From Macrotis lagotis (lineage: Eukaryota; Chordata; Mammalia; Peramelemorphia; Peramelidae): a stretch of 64,000 bases of DNA. The DNA is taken from positions 123,303,887 through 123,367,886 of the forward strand of contig NC_133664.1 of the NCBI RefSeq assembly GCF_037893015.1, written 5' to 3'. Each line of letters begins with the position of its first letter. Position 1 is the first letter of the stretch. The notes beneath the pieces are model-generated. The model made no database searches. It saw nothing but the letters and a program-made list of their open reading frames with translations, and was not told where the DNA came from. Below are positions 11,091 to 22,330 of this stretch, piece after piece. A program made the translations under genes and the position numbers.

Positions 11091-11725
11091 TTGCAGATAT
11101 TTTTGAGGGAAATACCAGAACTGAATAGAAAATCTGACCTATAAGAATTAGGAGAAAAATAAGAAAGTAAACATAAAAGGCTAATTATAAGGGATTTAAT
11201 AAAGTTTATTTCTCATATGGGAAAACATTATTTGTACCTCTTAGAAATGTTATCATTACCAGATAGTTAGATAACATATACATAGATAGAGGGTTTGTAG
11301 TTGAGTTGATTATAATGAAGTGATCCTAAAAAATAACATTTGCTGGGGAGAGGCAAAATAGAGCAAATTATCTTATACAAAAGACACATGAATGTAAGAA
11401 CAGCCACAATAGAAGAAGAGTAGAGGATAGAGGGAAAATAATTCAGGAACTTTATTCTCACTGGAACAGCATTAAAGAGGGAATAACATATACATCTTGT
11501 ATAAAAGCATCTGTAATAGGGGTAAGCTAAGATCAGGAAGGATGCCCATCATCACTAAGAGGACTCAATATTAGAAATTTGAGAAATGCTAGCAAAAGCA
11601 ATGAGGAGAAAAAAGGAATTGAAACTGCAGATTTTGCAGGTGATGTGATGGAATATTTTGAAAATCCTAGCAATTCAATTAAGAAGTTAATTGAAAGAAT
11701 AATTTTAGCAAAGTAGTAGAATATA
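11091..11725 (+). mobile_element. Outer L1/HAL1 element, post-ORF1 region and reverse transcriptase remnant
   Basis: About 11100-11500 matches the region that follows ORF1 in HAL1-type elements ('aagagggaataacatatac' is the clearest block). From about 11540 it becomes L1 ORF2 reverse transcriptase: 'gatgcccatcatcac' (the QGCPLSP-type block), then an alanine-rich block, then gattttgcaggtgatgtg where FADD is expected. It actually reads FAGD, so one catalytic Asp is lost. It is interrupted at 11725 by a younger L1 and resumes at 12704. How the HAL1-like and ORF2 parts belong together is unclear. Confidence 0.55.
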
Positions 11726-12703
11726 CATTATTGACTAGAGAGATGCAAATTAAAGCAACTCTTGAGATATCACCTAATACCTATCATATCAGGAAATATG
11801 AATAACATGATTGAACCTGTATAACCTATATGCTGGGAGGGAATCATGACAAAAAAAGGAAAATGATCAATACTGGAAGGGATGCAGGAAAACTGGGACA
11901 CTAATGTATTGTTGGTGGGGTTGTGAACTGATCCAGACATTATGGAGAGCCATTTGGAACTGTGCCCAATTGTGCATGCTCTTTGATCTAGCAATACCAC
12001 TATTAGGGCTGAATAAAAGAGAAAATAAAAAAGGGGGAAAGACTCACATGTACAAAAATATTTATAGAAGCTCTTTTTGTAGTGACAAAGAATTGGAAAT
12101 TGAGGGGCTGCCCATCAATTAGGGAATGGCTGAACAAATTATGGTATATGAATGTAATGGAATACTATTGTTCTGTAAGAAATCATGAGCATGGGTGGTT
12201 CTGAAAAACATGGAAAGATTTGCACAAGCTGATGTTGAGTGAATTGAACAGAACCAGAAGGCCATTGTACACATTAACAACAATATTGTGTGATCAACTA
12301 TGATAGACTTAGTTCTTCTCAGCAATACAATGCTCAAAAGACAACTAAAATACTTGTGATGGAAAATACCATTCATATTCAGAGAAAGAATGATAGATTC
12401 TGAATGCAGACCAAAGTATACTAATTTCTGTTTGTAAAATTTGTTTTACACTTTATGTTTTCTCTCCCACCATGATTTTCCCCCCTTTTGTTTTGATTTT
12501 TCCTTCACAACTTAACTTATATGGAAATGTCTTTAACATAGTTATGCATGTAAAACCTATATCAGATTTCTCACTGTCAAGGAGAGTGGAGAGGGAAGGG
12601 AAAGAGAGAGAGAGAAAAAATCTAGAACTCAAAATCTTACAAAAAAGAATGTGGAAATGATCTTTGAATGTAGTTGGAAAAATAAATGAATAAATATCTT
12701 TAA
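11726..12703 (+). mobile_element. 5'-truncated L1 insertion with target-site duplication
   Basis: Contains the L1 ORF2 C-terminus: 'ctaatgtattgttggtgggg' near 11900, and an EYYCSVRNHEHG-type frame around 12155-12195, homologous to the Met-Glu-Tyr-Tyr block of human ORF2p. The 3' UTR follows, ending in 'aataaatgaataaatatc' and a short A tract. It is flanked by 16-bp repeats aaagtagtagaatata (11710-11725) and aaagtagcagaatata (12704-12719), one mismatch. The host sequence on both sides is L1 ORF2, so an L1 landed in an older L1 of the same orientation. Confidence 0.88.
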
Positions 12704-12719
12704 AAAGTAGCAGAATATA

Positions 12720-12850
12720 AAAGAAATACCACAAATCATTAGCAATTCTACATATCACCAATAAAGCCCTACAAGAAGATAGAGATATTTCATTTAAAAT
12801 AATTTAAAATAATATAAAATACCTGGGAGTATACCTGCTGAGACACTGAT
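12720..12850 (+). mobile_element. Older L1 ORF2 fragment, continued
   Basis: Resumes after the target-site duplication with 'atttcatttaaaataattta' and 'aatataaaatacctgggagt', the block just after the reverse transcriptase active site in L1 ORF2. A short CORE-SINE-like remnant ('gctctatccattgtatcacc') follows at about 12850-12880. Confidence 0.65.
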
Positions 12851-12897
12851 GCTCTATCCATTGTATCACCTTGGTACCCATGTAACAAATAGATAAT

Positions 12898-12908
12898 TAT
12901 ATATTAAT

Positions 12909-12965
<57 letters not shown>

Positions 12966-12966
12966 T
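12898..12966. repeat. (TA)n(TG)n microsatellite
   Basis: A short TA run followed by about 22 TG units. It produces a spurious reading frame on the minus strand with His-Thr repeats. Likely polymorphic. Confidence 0.97.
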
Positions 12967-14160
12967 ATAATAAACAAACAAATAAAAAGAGAATAATCTT
13001 GAAAGAAAATCAGAAATATTAGTTCACATAGATGTTTCCAGTCTCTCTGAAACTCTAGATAGTGACTGCAAGTAGGAAAGTACTTAATTGGTGCTATATT
13101 CTCTATTACTGAATGACCCAATTTGAACCTGATATTAATTTTAAAGAGCAGGGGAAACCTCATATGTGCTCATTTCAATGAATATGGCTTAGTGCCCTTA
13201 GGCAATTCTTTAATAATATTCTTAGACAGTCAGAGTCAGTCTTAAAGCTGTCTGCTAATGGTCTCAGTTACACATCAGTTTTGCTTTATGCAGCAGATAA
13301 ATGTGTTTTAAAAAATTGTCTGTAAACTTTTTACCAAAATCAAATTATATTTTAGCTAAGTGAGGGGAGAATCCTTATTTTCCAGGGAAATATGTAGTGA
13401 ATTTTTTTGGTTATGCAGTATTTAAAAAAAAATTAGAAACACCAATCTCTAACTTTTTTTTTTTAATTCAGAAATTGAGGAACTGGATATGAATCCTGAT
13501 TCTTTCCCTTACTCCTTGTGCGACCTTTGACAAGGAATTTTACATTTGTGCTTCAATTTTCCCATCTATAAAATTAGGAGGTTAAACTAAAAAATATTTA
13601 AATTCCCTTCTAGAACTTAACTTGTGATCTTTGGTATTTTATTAGATTTTTCTTAAAGGGGAAGGGATAGGGTACATCTATACTGGAGATTATTCCTTCT
13701 TGGGCTTGGTCTGAGATGATTTATGACCTCCTGCAAACTTTAATCTTGCAGCTGAGTAGTACACACTTAAACACACACATGAAGGATGAACCATGATCAA
13801 TTCAAGTGTGACACTTCGGGTGTTTGAACATAAACTGGGGTTCAAAGTCTCGTTTGCATAAAACTCTCCTAATAGGAAGTGACTGATTACTGAATGCTCT
13901 ATACTCTGTATGAAGAAAGCAATTGTTGAGCACTTGAGAGAGGAGAGATCTTAGTCTTCTGACTTCCAGCTTCAAATAAGAAGACAGAAAGGGTCTAGAT
14001 TCTCTTTCAGAAGAGCTCTGTGAAGGGACAGGCTCTGAGAAGGTGACACCAGCCAGAAAGTATCACAGGATCAACATACAAGAGGGCATCAATACTGTTA
14101 GGGATTAGACACAACTTCAGAATTCCATTTTTGCTCACCCCTTCCCCTACTTTATAAAGG
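12967..14160. other. Non-coding stretch, no gene seen
   Basis: AT-rich with a weak MIR-like segment at about 13500-13620 ('cccatctataaaattagg'). The 13750-14150 part looks single copy and moderately GC-balanced, but has no frame or splice pattern that I recognise. Confidence 0.4.
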
Positions 14161-14162
14161 TA

Positions 14163-14492
14163 TTACCACCACTGCTACTACTACTGCTGCTGCTACAATG
14201 ACTACTCTTACTGTTGCTGCTACTGCTACTACCCTGTTACTGCTACTATTGCTACCGATACTACTACTATTGATACTATTGCTACCAATACTACTACTAC
14301 TACTACTACTACTACTATTGCTACTGCTACTCCTGCTACTGTTGAAGCTGCTGCTGCTGTTACTACCACTTCTACTCCTACTTCTACTCCTGCTTCTGCT
14401 CCTGCTCCTGCTCCAGCTGCTGTTGTTGCTGCTGCTGCGGCGGCTACTACCACTATTATTGCTGCTACTGCTATTGCTTCTGAAATTGCTAC
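14163..14492. repeat. Long imperfect CTN trinucleotide tract
   Basis: About 330 bases built from CTA, CTG, CTC and CTT triplets in almost perfect 3-base phase, with blocks such as (CTA)8 near 14290 and CTG/CTC runs near 14350-14440. It gives long artefactual frames (poly-Leu on +, Ala/Val-rich on -). Its age is shown by many substitutions that keep phase. Confidence 0.95.
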
Positions 14493-15338
14493 TATTATGA
14501 CTACTTCAGAGTTGTTGAGTCCATTCAAGTTTACAAAGTGCATTTAGATAAACAAGTGTGTGAAGTGGGCACTACTGTGATATTTTCTAGGTACCAACTT
14601 TTCAGAGAGGCAGAATAGCAATGTTTCTTTCAACTTCTCATCATTGATAGTCTTGGGAGGGGCTGTGTCTGAAGAATCTGGACAAGGAGGAAAAAAGAAC
14701 ATAAACAGAGGAAGGGTTAGACTAGAATTTAGAAGAATGTTAACTGAAACTATATCAATGCTTAGACTCTTCAAGTGAATGGAGATGGTCATATCAAGAG
14801 ACATGGGCAGACACCATGGATTTGAGGATGTTAGGGATATATTTTTAGATGAGGGGGAAGTCATAGAATAACAATATTTGAGATTTGGAAGTTATCTTAG
14901 GAGTAATTCACTAACAAGTGTTCATCCAGGCTCAGTTGGGCAATCTTCCCAGGATGAAGAACCCACTATCTCTTGAATGAATGAAAAAATAGTTTTATTT
15001 AGTGCTAGTTATGGCAAAACAAAAGTATCACCCCTCTTCTTCATATGACAGCTCCTGAAATACTTGAACCTAGTTATTGAATTCCCCTTGAGTCTTTTTT
15101 TCTTCAGAATAAGCATTGCTATTAGGTAGGAGGCAGCCAAACAAAATGAATATTAGTGGTAACACTTTGAGGGCTTTAGTTTTTCCTTTCTTTTAGGGAA
15201 GATCATAAGAAAGTCATATGGTTCTGATCATTTTCACTTAGCATATTAAGAAGCCAACAGACCTAAACATCCATTATTTCCACACTCAAAAAAAAATTCA
15301 ACTTGAATTACTATAGTCACGAAAGATTTTTTAAAAAT
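14493..15338. other. Non-coding stretch, no gene seen
   Basis: No exon-like open frame with flanking splice signals. 14880-15060 resembles the diverged CR1/L3-type 3' segments seen elsewhere in the window, weakly. Confidence 0.35.
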
Positions 15339-15347
15339 ATTTTGCTA

Positions 15348-15497
15348 GGGGTGGCTAGGTGGCGTGGTGGATAAAGCACTGGCCCTGGAGTCAGGAGTAC
15401 CTGGGTTTAAATCCAGTCTCAGACACTTAATAATTACCTAGCTGTGTGGCCTTGGGCAAGCCACTTAATCCCATTGTCTTGCAAAAATGTAAAAAAA
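15348..15497 (+). mobile_element. WSINE1-like SINE
   Basis: Plus-strand copy with A-box-like 'gtggcgtggtggataaag', B-box-like 'gggtttaaatcc' and an A-rich tail. Flanked by attttgcta at 15339-15347 and 15498-15506. Confidence 0.92.
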
Positions 15498-15509
15498 ATT
15501 TTGCTAACA

Positions 15510-16640
15510 GTAGCGTGTAGCAGGTTTTAAGTAACAATAGAAATGTAAAGCAGGTTTATTAACTGGTATGCCCAATCAGATGATTTGATTTGACTTTCCA
15601 ACATCCCAGAGGAATCAAGAAAAATATGTATATAGTTGAATAATTCATTGTACTTTCTCTAATGTTAAAACACTTTGAAATATTGTTACTATTTTTTTTT
15701 TTTTTGCATCTGAAAGTTTAAATAATTAAAGGATTCATTAAGATCATCATATCCTGCCTATGTAACAGCAATCATAGGGCTGTGAACAGAGGACCCAAAT
15801 TGAATAGTGAGGCCTTTACTGGTACCATGGGATAAATTTTACCTTATTGCACTGTTAGGCTTTATCCAGCCTATATTAGAAAGTGCAATGGCCTATAAAA
15901 CAAAACAAGAAAAATTAACTTGCTATAGAGAGCTCAGGAGTGAAGTAAGGTATAGAATGTTACTGTCTGTATTGCCAGGATTGCTAAAACGTACTCAAAG
16001 TCTTTTGTGGTAAAAGTCTTGAAACCTATAGTGATAGGGATCTCATAATTGAACTAAAAAAAGGAGAGGTAGAAGTACCTTTGTCCTTGCTCAACAAAAA
16101 TAGGAATCAGAAAAACATTATGCAAATTTCCTTCTAGATCTCTGTCTGATATATACACATATAGACACATACATTTAAAGTTAGTGCTTCTGTAAGCTTT
16201 TCTAGGTTACTAGGACTTGGAGCAAATATTTAAATGAATGATTTTAAAAGTGGTACAATTTAAAATTAAGTTATATTCACATATTCATTCAGTAATTTAG
16301 GCAGCAAGAATAATGAAGTTACAACTAGGTATACTTCTTCCCTCAGGTGAGCTCTGACTCAGTCCCTGGGGGAAAAGTTTTCCCAGTCTCACTCTTATGT
16401 CATTCTAGGTCTCCCCATAGTGATATCCTTGGGTACTCTGTTTCCTACTATATCTATAACATAAATATCCCAATGTTTCCCCAAAGGGTCAGTTTTGTGG
16501 TCTAGGGGCAGATAGTAGACATTTGTCCTGAAAGAGAACCTATCCAACTGAGTGTGCTGGAATTATTGTTTTTGTATTTTTATATCATGAATCACTAAGC
16601 TGATTTGATATTTAGATGTTTGCCTTAAGGGCTAAAATGC
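15510..16640. other. Non-coding stretch, no gene seen
   Basis: AT-rich unique-looking DNA with a 15-base T run at about 15690. The 68-codon frame at 15807-16013 begins within ordinary sequence and has no recognised domain. Confidence 0.4.
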
Positions 16641-16653
16641 TTAGTTATGTCTT

Positions 16654-16789
16654 GTTTGTTTTTGTTTTTGCAAGGCAATGGGGTTAAGTGACTTACCCAA
16701 AGTCACACAGTTAAGTAATTTTTAAGTGACTGAGGTCAAATTTGAACTCGGGTCCTCCTGACTCCAGGGCTATACAACCTAGCTGCCCC
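16654..16789 (-). mobile_element. WSINE1-like SINE, shortened
   Basis: Minus-strand SINE flanked by a perfect 12-bp duplication tagttatgtctt at 16642-16653 and 16790-16801. About 15 bases are missing before the head ('cagggctatacaacctagct'). Confidence 0.9.
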
Positions 16790-16801
16790 TAGTTATGTCT
16801 T

Positions 16802-19258
16802 TGAAAACATATACACACTCCACTCATTTCCACATTGAGAAGCAGAAATTTATAAATCAGGGATGTCAAACTCATTTAGAAAAAGGCCAGTAAATCAATA
16901 CATAAGGATTTCTTTCTGTACATATTGATTAAAAAAACTCAACATATTAGCATTATTTTTATTCTTTTATTTTTAATTTATTTTGTTAAATATTTCTCAA
17001 TTACATTTTAATCTGGTTCAGACTACTAGAGTGTTTGCTCCAGGCTGCGTGTTTGATACCTCTGGTGTAATAAATAGGTCTAGACCTGGTGTCAGGAAGA
17101 CTTGGGTTCAAGTACCATATCAGAAGCTTTCTTACTTCTCTCTGCCTCAGTTATTTCATCTGAAATCAGGGCTGAGGACTGGATGGTTTCTAAAATTTCT
17201 CCTGGTTATTCTCCTGTTATTTTATCTCTTTCATTTATCTTCACATAAGAGGGAAAATTTAAATTTACATGTTTTCATAGAAATTTCAATCACATATGCA
17301 CACTTTTATTTATTAAGGTAGAGATTTGGACTAGATCTCTCATTTCATTGGTTTTAGGAGTTTCTAGATGAGACTTCTACCAATACAGATTGGCACCTTC
17401 TCTGCAACTTACAGGTTTGGAGAGTAGCTGAACCTTAAATGATCTGTTCAAGAGTCACATAGCCAATGGGTGATGGGGAGGATTCTATCTTCTTGATTCC
17501 AAAGTCAGTTGGTTTGGTTCAGACAAATATAGGTTAACCATTTGCCAATTCTTTCTTTCAGGATGTCCCAAAGTTTTTCTAGGGAATAATAATTGGGTAG
17601 CTTAAGGCAGACCTTATATCAATAATTCCTGGGAATTATTCATTCTGTGAAAATATTGACTGAGTGCTGGGCTTTTATTTGGTAAAATTCACACACAATT
17701 CATATACAAGCACATTATCTCTTATTGGCACAAAGTAGTGACTATGAAAAATCTTTATTTATCAAAGATAGAGGAGCCTCCATTCAACCAATGATTATTT
17801 GATAGAAGTGCAAATATGATTCTGATTAATGAATTCACTAGTAATCATTCTCTGTTGATAGCCTGCTCTCTCCCATTCTAGTCAATGACCTAAAAGAATA
17901 ATAAAGTACCACACATCATGAGAGCATCTTTAGATTTGAGCATCACAACCTATTATCTTAGAGGGAGCAGAAGATAAGTCTAGGAGGTTGAATTGCTGTT
18001 ACCTAATTCTACAGATAAAGCAAACCTTCTATGGGAGAAAAGAGAGGAATAATAAGTCTATTGGGATAACAGATCTATTGCTGAGAAAATGATATTCAAT
18101 TAGGCTTCATGCTTCCTTGTCACATTCAGGTTCCTAGTACCTGCTTGGGTCCATTAGCTATTCAAAAACAGAGCTCATGAGTTCCCAGCTTCCCAATAGT
18201 CAGAATTAAACAAGTGATATCCCACTAAGGCAAAAGAACATTTTCCTAAAATAGAATGCAAAGTAAACAACAAGGAATTAAACTTTGTGGCTCACCCTCC
18301 TTCTTGCATCTCCCCACAATCGTCCTCCCATTCTTTCAGTCCCAGGAGGTTGTGAGACCACTGAGCTCCATTCCCTAAGCCAGGTGTGGTATTGTATGAT
18401 GGGAACATAAAAGATTCTATGACCTGACTGAGTTAAGAAGCTGAAATCTTGTGTCTTCATAAAGGAAAACCTTGTTGTCTGAAAGCACGAGCACAAAGAA
18501 ATCTCAGTCTCCTGCAATGGAGGCTTCCTACAAGGAATGAGGAAACCATTGTCAGAAAGGTGTGTTGTCATTTTAGCATCTGAAAACATTAGCCAGAAGT
18601 TCTTAATCTGATTGGGTGGAAAGAATTCTTTTGGGAATCTGGTGAAGCTTGTGGATTTTTTTCTCATAATAAATAATGTTTTTACATAGCTAAAATAAAA
18701 TACAATGCTTTGTGTCTTCTAAAACTACACTCTCTTCCTCCTCCTCCTTTCTCTTCCTTCTCCTTCTCTTCCTTTTCCTCCTCCTCTTCTTTTTCCTTCT
18801 CTGCCTCTTTCTCCTTCTTCTGTCTGATCACTATGAGGAGGATGCATATCCAAATGGAAGATAGCGACCTTAAGTGACTTGCTGTTGGGATAAGTTAGAT
18901 TGAGGTGAGAGTAAAAGCTATTCAGCAATCCCACAAATCTCTTAGGAGTCTTTGTTTCCTGGAGGTATATAATTGAGATGGTAGGTTTCTTTATGTCTTT
19001 TGAATGCCTTATGTACTTTTTTTGAATTTATTTATGAATTCCTGTTAATCCTTTGTTATATTATTGTATGTTTTAAATATTTGTAATGAGAGATTGGCCA
19101 ATGAGTGCACAATATTCTCTGCCTGATGCCAATCTAACAAGTAAAACTTGGAAGATCCAGTTTCCAGTCATGATTAAGAACCTTGAATCACTATGATGAA
19201 ATGATGAAGTTTTCTGACTAACTGACTGGAAAGCTTAATTACCCTACAGACACTGAGT
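16802..19258. other. Non-coding stretch with SINE fossils
   Basis: 17085-17200 (+) and about 17390-17520 (-) look like old CORE-SINE/MIR copies. 18725-18825 is a C/T-rich polypyrimidine stretch. The 129-codon minus-strand frame at 18278-18667 has no recognised domain, initiation context or splice signals and I treat it as chance. Confidence 0.45.
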
Positions 19259-19273
19259 AGAACTAAATGTGCA

Positions 19274-19434
19274 GGGGCAGCTAGGTGGTGCAGTGGATAG
19301 ATCACTGGCCCTGGAGTCAGGAGGACCTGAGTTCAAATCTGGCCTCAGACACTTATTGATTAACTAGATGTGTGGCCTTGGGCAAACCACTTAATCACAT
19401 TTTCCTTTGAAAAAAACCCTAAAAATCAAAGGAA
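19274..19434 (+). mobile_element. WSINE1-like SINE
   Basis: Complete plus-strand copy with a perfect 15-bp target-site duplication, agaactaaatgtgca, at 19259-19273 and 19435-19449. Confidence 0.95.
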
Positions 19435-19449
19435 AGAACTAAATGTGCA

Positions 19450-20904
19450 AATATGAAAGATTCAACTTTCAAATAGGGAAGACTGTTGTTATTCTGGGCC
19501 TTTGATTTGTTCTTTGTCTTTTATTCTTTCCTGATTTTAGGAGATGGAATAGATCTAGTTACTATCTTGTGAGCTTAAAAAGTCTTCATCAGAGGTCCAG
19601 TAACTGGAGTTGGTTGCTGGCAGCCACAGCAGCCAAGCTTGGTGAGGATCTTGACTCTGAAAATCCTTTTTTTTCCTCCTCATTTTACTTCTTACCAAGT
19701 TTACTTCTAGGGGTGGCATAACCAAGGGATGAGTCACTTCCTTGCCTAGTGTCTCAGATGCCAGGTCAATTCATTGCTGGGATGAGCCAAACAAGTCACT
19801 TCTCAGTGTTTGTGAACAATAGTTCTGAAACCCTAGCCTCTCTGGATCCCCTGATGATAGAACATGAGAAGAGAAATAGTCTACTGCATTCTGAGACCTA
19901 GCTCCAGGGTGCTATATATTTGTTGATGTATGCTCTAAATATTCCTTCTGTCTAGAGGAAAGAAATAGCTATCCTACACTTGATACTCATTTTATATACT
20001 GAGTCACTTTCCTAGAAGGGATTCTATTAATTGTTGTTGAGGAAATCATAGATATAAAGCAAGTCTAAGCTTTATTTATGAAATTTTCCCTGGAGTTCTA
20101 CTCTGGAATAGGAGCCAAAAAGGGTGAGAAAAGTCTGGTTCCTTATCTTTGGGTTCAGAGACCCCCAGAATTGAACCTATTTCTTGTGAGTCTATGGCAG
20201 GAGTCTATTGTAGTAGGGGGGTGCCTCTTGGGCCATGGGTGACATTGACATTATACCAATAGAGGAAGCCAAGTTCTGTCCATAGTGGAATTGAGACACA
20301 GAAAAGGGAAATCTCTCCCCATGTTCCATATCCATTTTCTCCAACTATTCCTTCTTATCTGCCTTTTCCTTGTTCTTTTACTTTTAATTCTTGTGTGGAA
20401 TTACCTAGACCTTGGCCCTAAAATCTTCCTATAGTATAATTTTTAGCATTTTGGTTGCATTCTACTGGAGGTCAACATATGAAGAGGCTCGGTTAAAAGG
20501 AAAAAAGATTAATGAGCATCAGCTGATGTGCCAGTTTGCAACTGCAAGAAACAAAGGGAGATTTACAATATCTAGGGTTTAATGCAACCTTATCATTACA
20601 TTACTAGCAGCAAAAGAAGTCTCTCAGTTGAAGTTGCTCACCTGAGACTTAGGAAGTCAACTTTAAGGGGCAGGGTATCAGGTGATTTTTTAGGAAGAAT
20701 ATCTTAACTTTAAATTTAAAAAACCTTAAAAAATCTTATTTCTCAGGAGTTTCCATAGATCAGTGTTTATTTCATTGGAGATGATTTCTCTGTTTTTAAT
20801 CCCATCAGAACATGGAGAGTTCTTTAATCATTTAAGAATATCCTGGTGGGGACAGAAGTCTCTAAAAAGCCTTTAAACCTTTCCTCCCCGTCCTTGCCTG
20901 ACCT
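19450..20904. other. Non-coding stretch, no gene seen
   Basis: No exon recognised. It ends at a 17-base C homopolymer (20905-20921). Confidence 0.4.
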
Positions 20905-20942
20905 CCCCCCCCCCCCCCCCCATTAAGGAGTTCTCTGGCAAG

Positions 20943-21190
20943 ATAAGGAAGCTAGTTGGTGAAGTATTGGGCAGGAAGTCAGGAAGATTCATCTTCCTGA
21001 ATTCAAATCTGGCTGCAGATACTAGCTATATGACCCTGGGAAAGTCACTTAACTCCATTTGCCTCAATTTTCTCATCTGTAAAAATGAACTGGAGAAGGA
21101 TATGGCAAACTACTCTAATATCTTTGTCAAGAAAACCCCTTGTGGGGCAAGAAGAATCTGAGATGATTGAACAGCAACTGATAAAAATAA
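20943..21190 (+). mobile_element. SINE with RTE (BovB-like) 3' tail
   Basis: CORE-SINE body ('gattcatcttcctgaattca', 'agtcacttaactccatttgc'), then the tail 'gaaaaccccttgtggggc' and 'gattgaacagcaactgat'. This corresponds to the 3' end of the RTE element at 33.7-35.3 kb, so it was probably mobilised by that family (inference). Confidence 0.75.
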
Positions 21191-21754
21191 ATGGTTTATC
21201 CTGTTGAATAAAATACAGACTATCTTTTTCAATTTTCTCATCCCTGTGGTTGTTTCTTTGATGTTTAAGGTAACTTTTTGCCCTCTGGGGAGATGTTTTC
21301 CCCCAAACTCACAGAACACAGGTTTTACCCATTTCTGCCATGGTTTCAAGCCACCAGTCCAAAATTTACAGTCTCATGTCTATCATTTGCAGTGCAATTA
21401 TTCCTATTTAAGATGAGTTCACTTTAATGCATCTAGGCTCTGGGTAACCTGGGAATCTGTGGAGAAACTGCAGCTCGTGCTAGAATAATTTATTACTAGC
21501 TGGAGCAATGTCTACTGGTGCTCTCATGTTACTTTTCATTTATTTACCCCTAAATAGACATAGGACAAAAAGATGGAACATATTAATTTATAGAAGTCAA
21601 AGATGTCCAAAAAGCTGATTCTGTTTTCCTAAAAGTAAGTACTTAGTATATTAAGAGAGTCAAATGGATTTGCTTATTTTTTTCTTTTAATTTATACATG
21701 CATTTTAAGGATAGATAGGACAGTGCATCTATACATAAATGTGGGATCATAATA

Positions 21755-22150
21755 GCCAGCATTTATGTAGTACTGAAAGTTTGCAAAGTGTTTTACAAAT
21801 ATTACTTCATTAGATTCTCACAGCAATCCTGGGAGATAGGTGCTATATTAAATCCATTTTATAGAGGAGTAAACCAGGATCACACAGCTAGTAAGTATCT
21901 AAGGCATCTGAACTCAGTTCTTCCTGACTCCAAGTCCCATGCTCTTTTTACTACTACATCTAAGTCCCATCTCAATAGCAATTTGTCAACATGGATATGG
22001 GCAAGTTAATTAACCTCTATTTGTCTCAGTTTTCTCAAATGTAAAATGGGGTTAATAGCATTTATCTCCTGGGGTTATTGTGAAGAACAAATGATAGAAT
22101 ATTTGTAATATATTTAGAATAATGCCTGCTACATAGTAGGTGTTTAATAA
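21755..22150. repeat. Two CORE-SINE/THER-like copies
   Basis: 21755-21960 is minus-oriented ('ggatcacacagctagtaagt', 'tttgcaaagtgttttacaaa'). 21985-22150 is plus-oriented ('gtcagttttctcaaatgtaaaatgg'-type core, then 'acatagtaggtgtttaataa'). Confidence 0.65.
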
Positions 22151-22160
22151 GTCCTTCTTT

Positions 22161-22330
22161 TCTTCCCTCCCTCCCTCCCTCCCTTCCTCCCTTCCTTCCT
22201 TCCTTCCTTCCTTCCTTCCTTCCTTCCTTCCTTCCTTCCTTCCTTCCTTCCTTCCTTCCTTCCTTCCTTCCTTCCTTCCTTCCTTCCTTCCTCCCTCCCT
22301 CCCTCCCTCCCTTTCTCCCTTACCTTCTTT
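22161..22330. repeat. (TTCC)n/(CCCT)n microsatellite
   Basis: About 170 bases of pyrimidine tetranucleotide, with CCCT blocks flanking a long pure TTCC core. It makes spurious frames on both strands. Confidence 0.97.

Noticed and set aside
14198..14543. Long frames of poly-Leu (+) and Ala/Val-rich protein (-)
   Set aside because: Both are products of the CTN triplet tract, with no splice signals, conserved domain or codon diversity.
15348..15497. tRNA gene suggested by A-box and B-box-like sequence
   Set aside because: The boxes are those of a tRNA-derived SINE with target-site duplications. No cloverleaf or anticodon arm is intact.
18278..18667. 129-codon minus-strand frame
   Set aside because: No recognised domain, no promoter or splice context, and AT-rich composition like its surroundings. 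A chance frame is the simplest reading.
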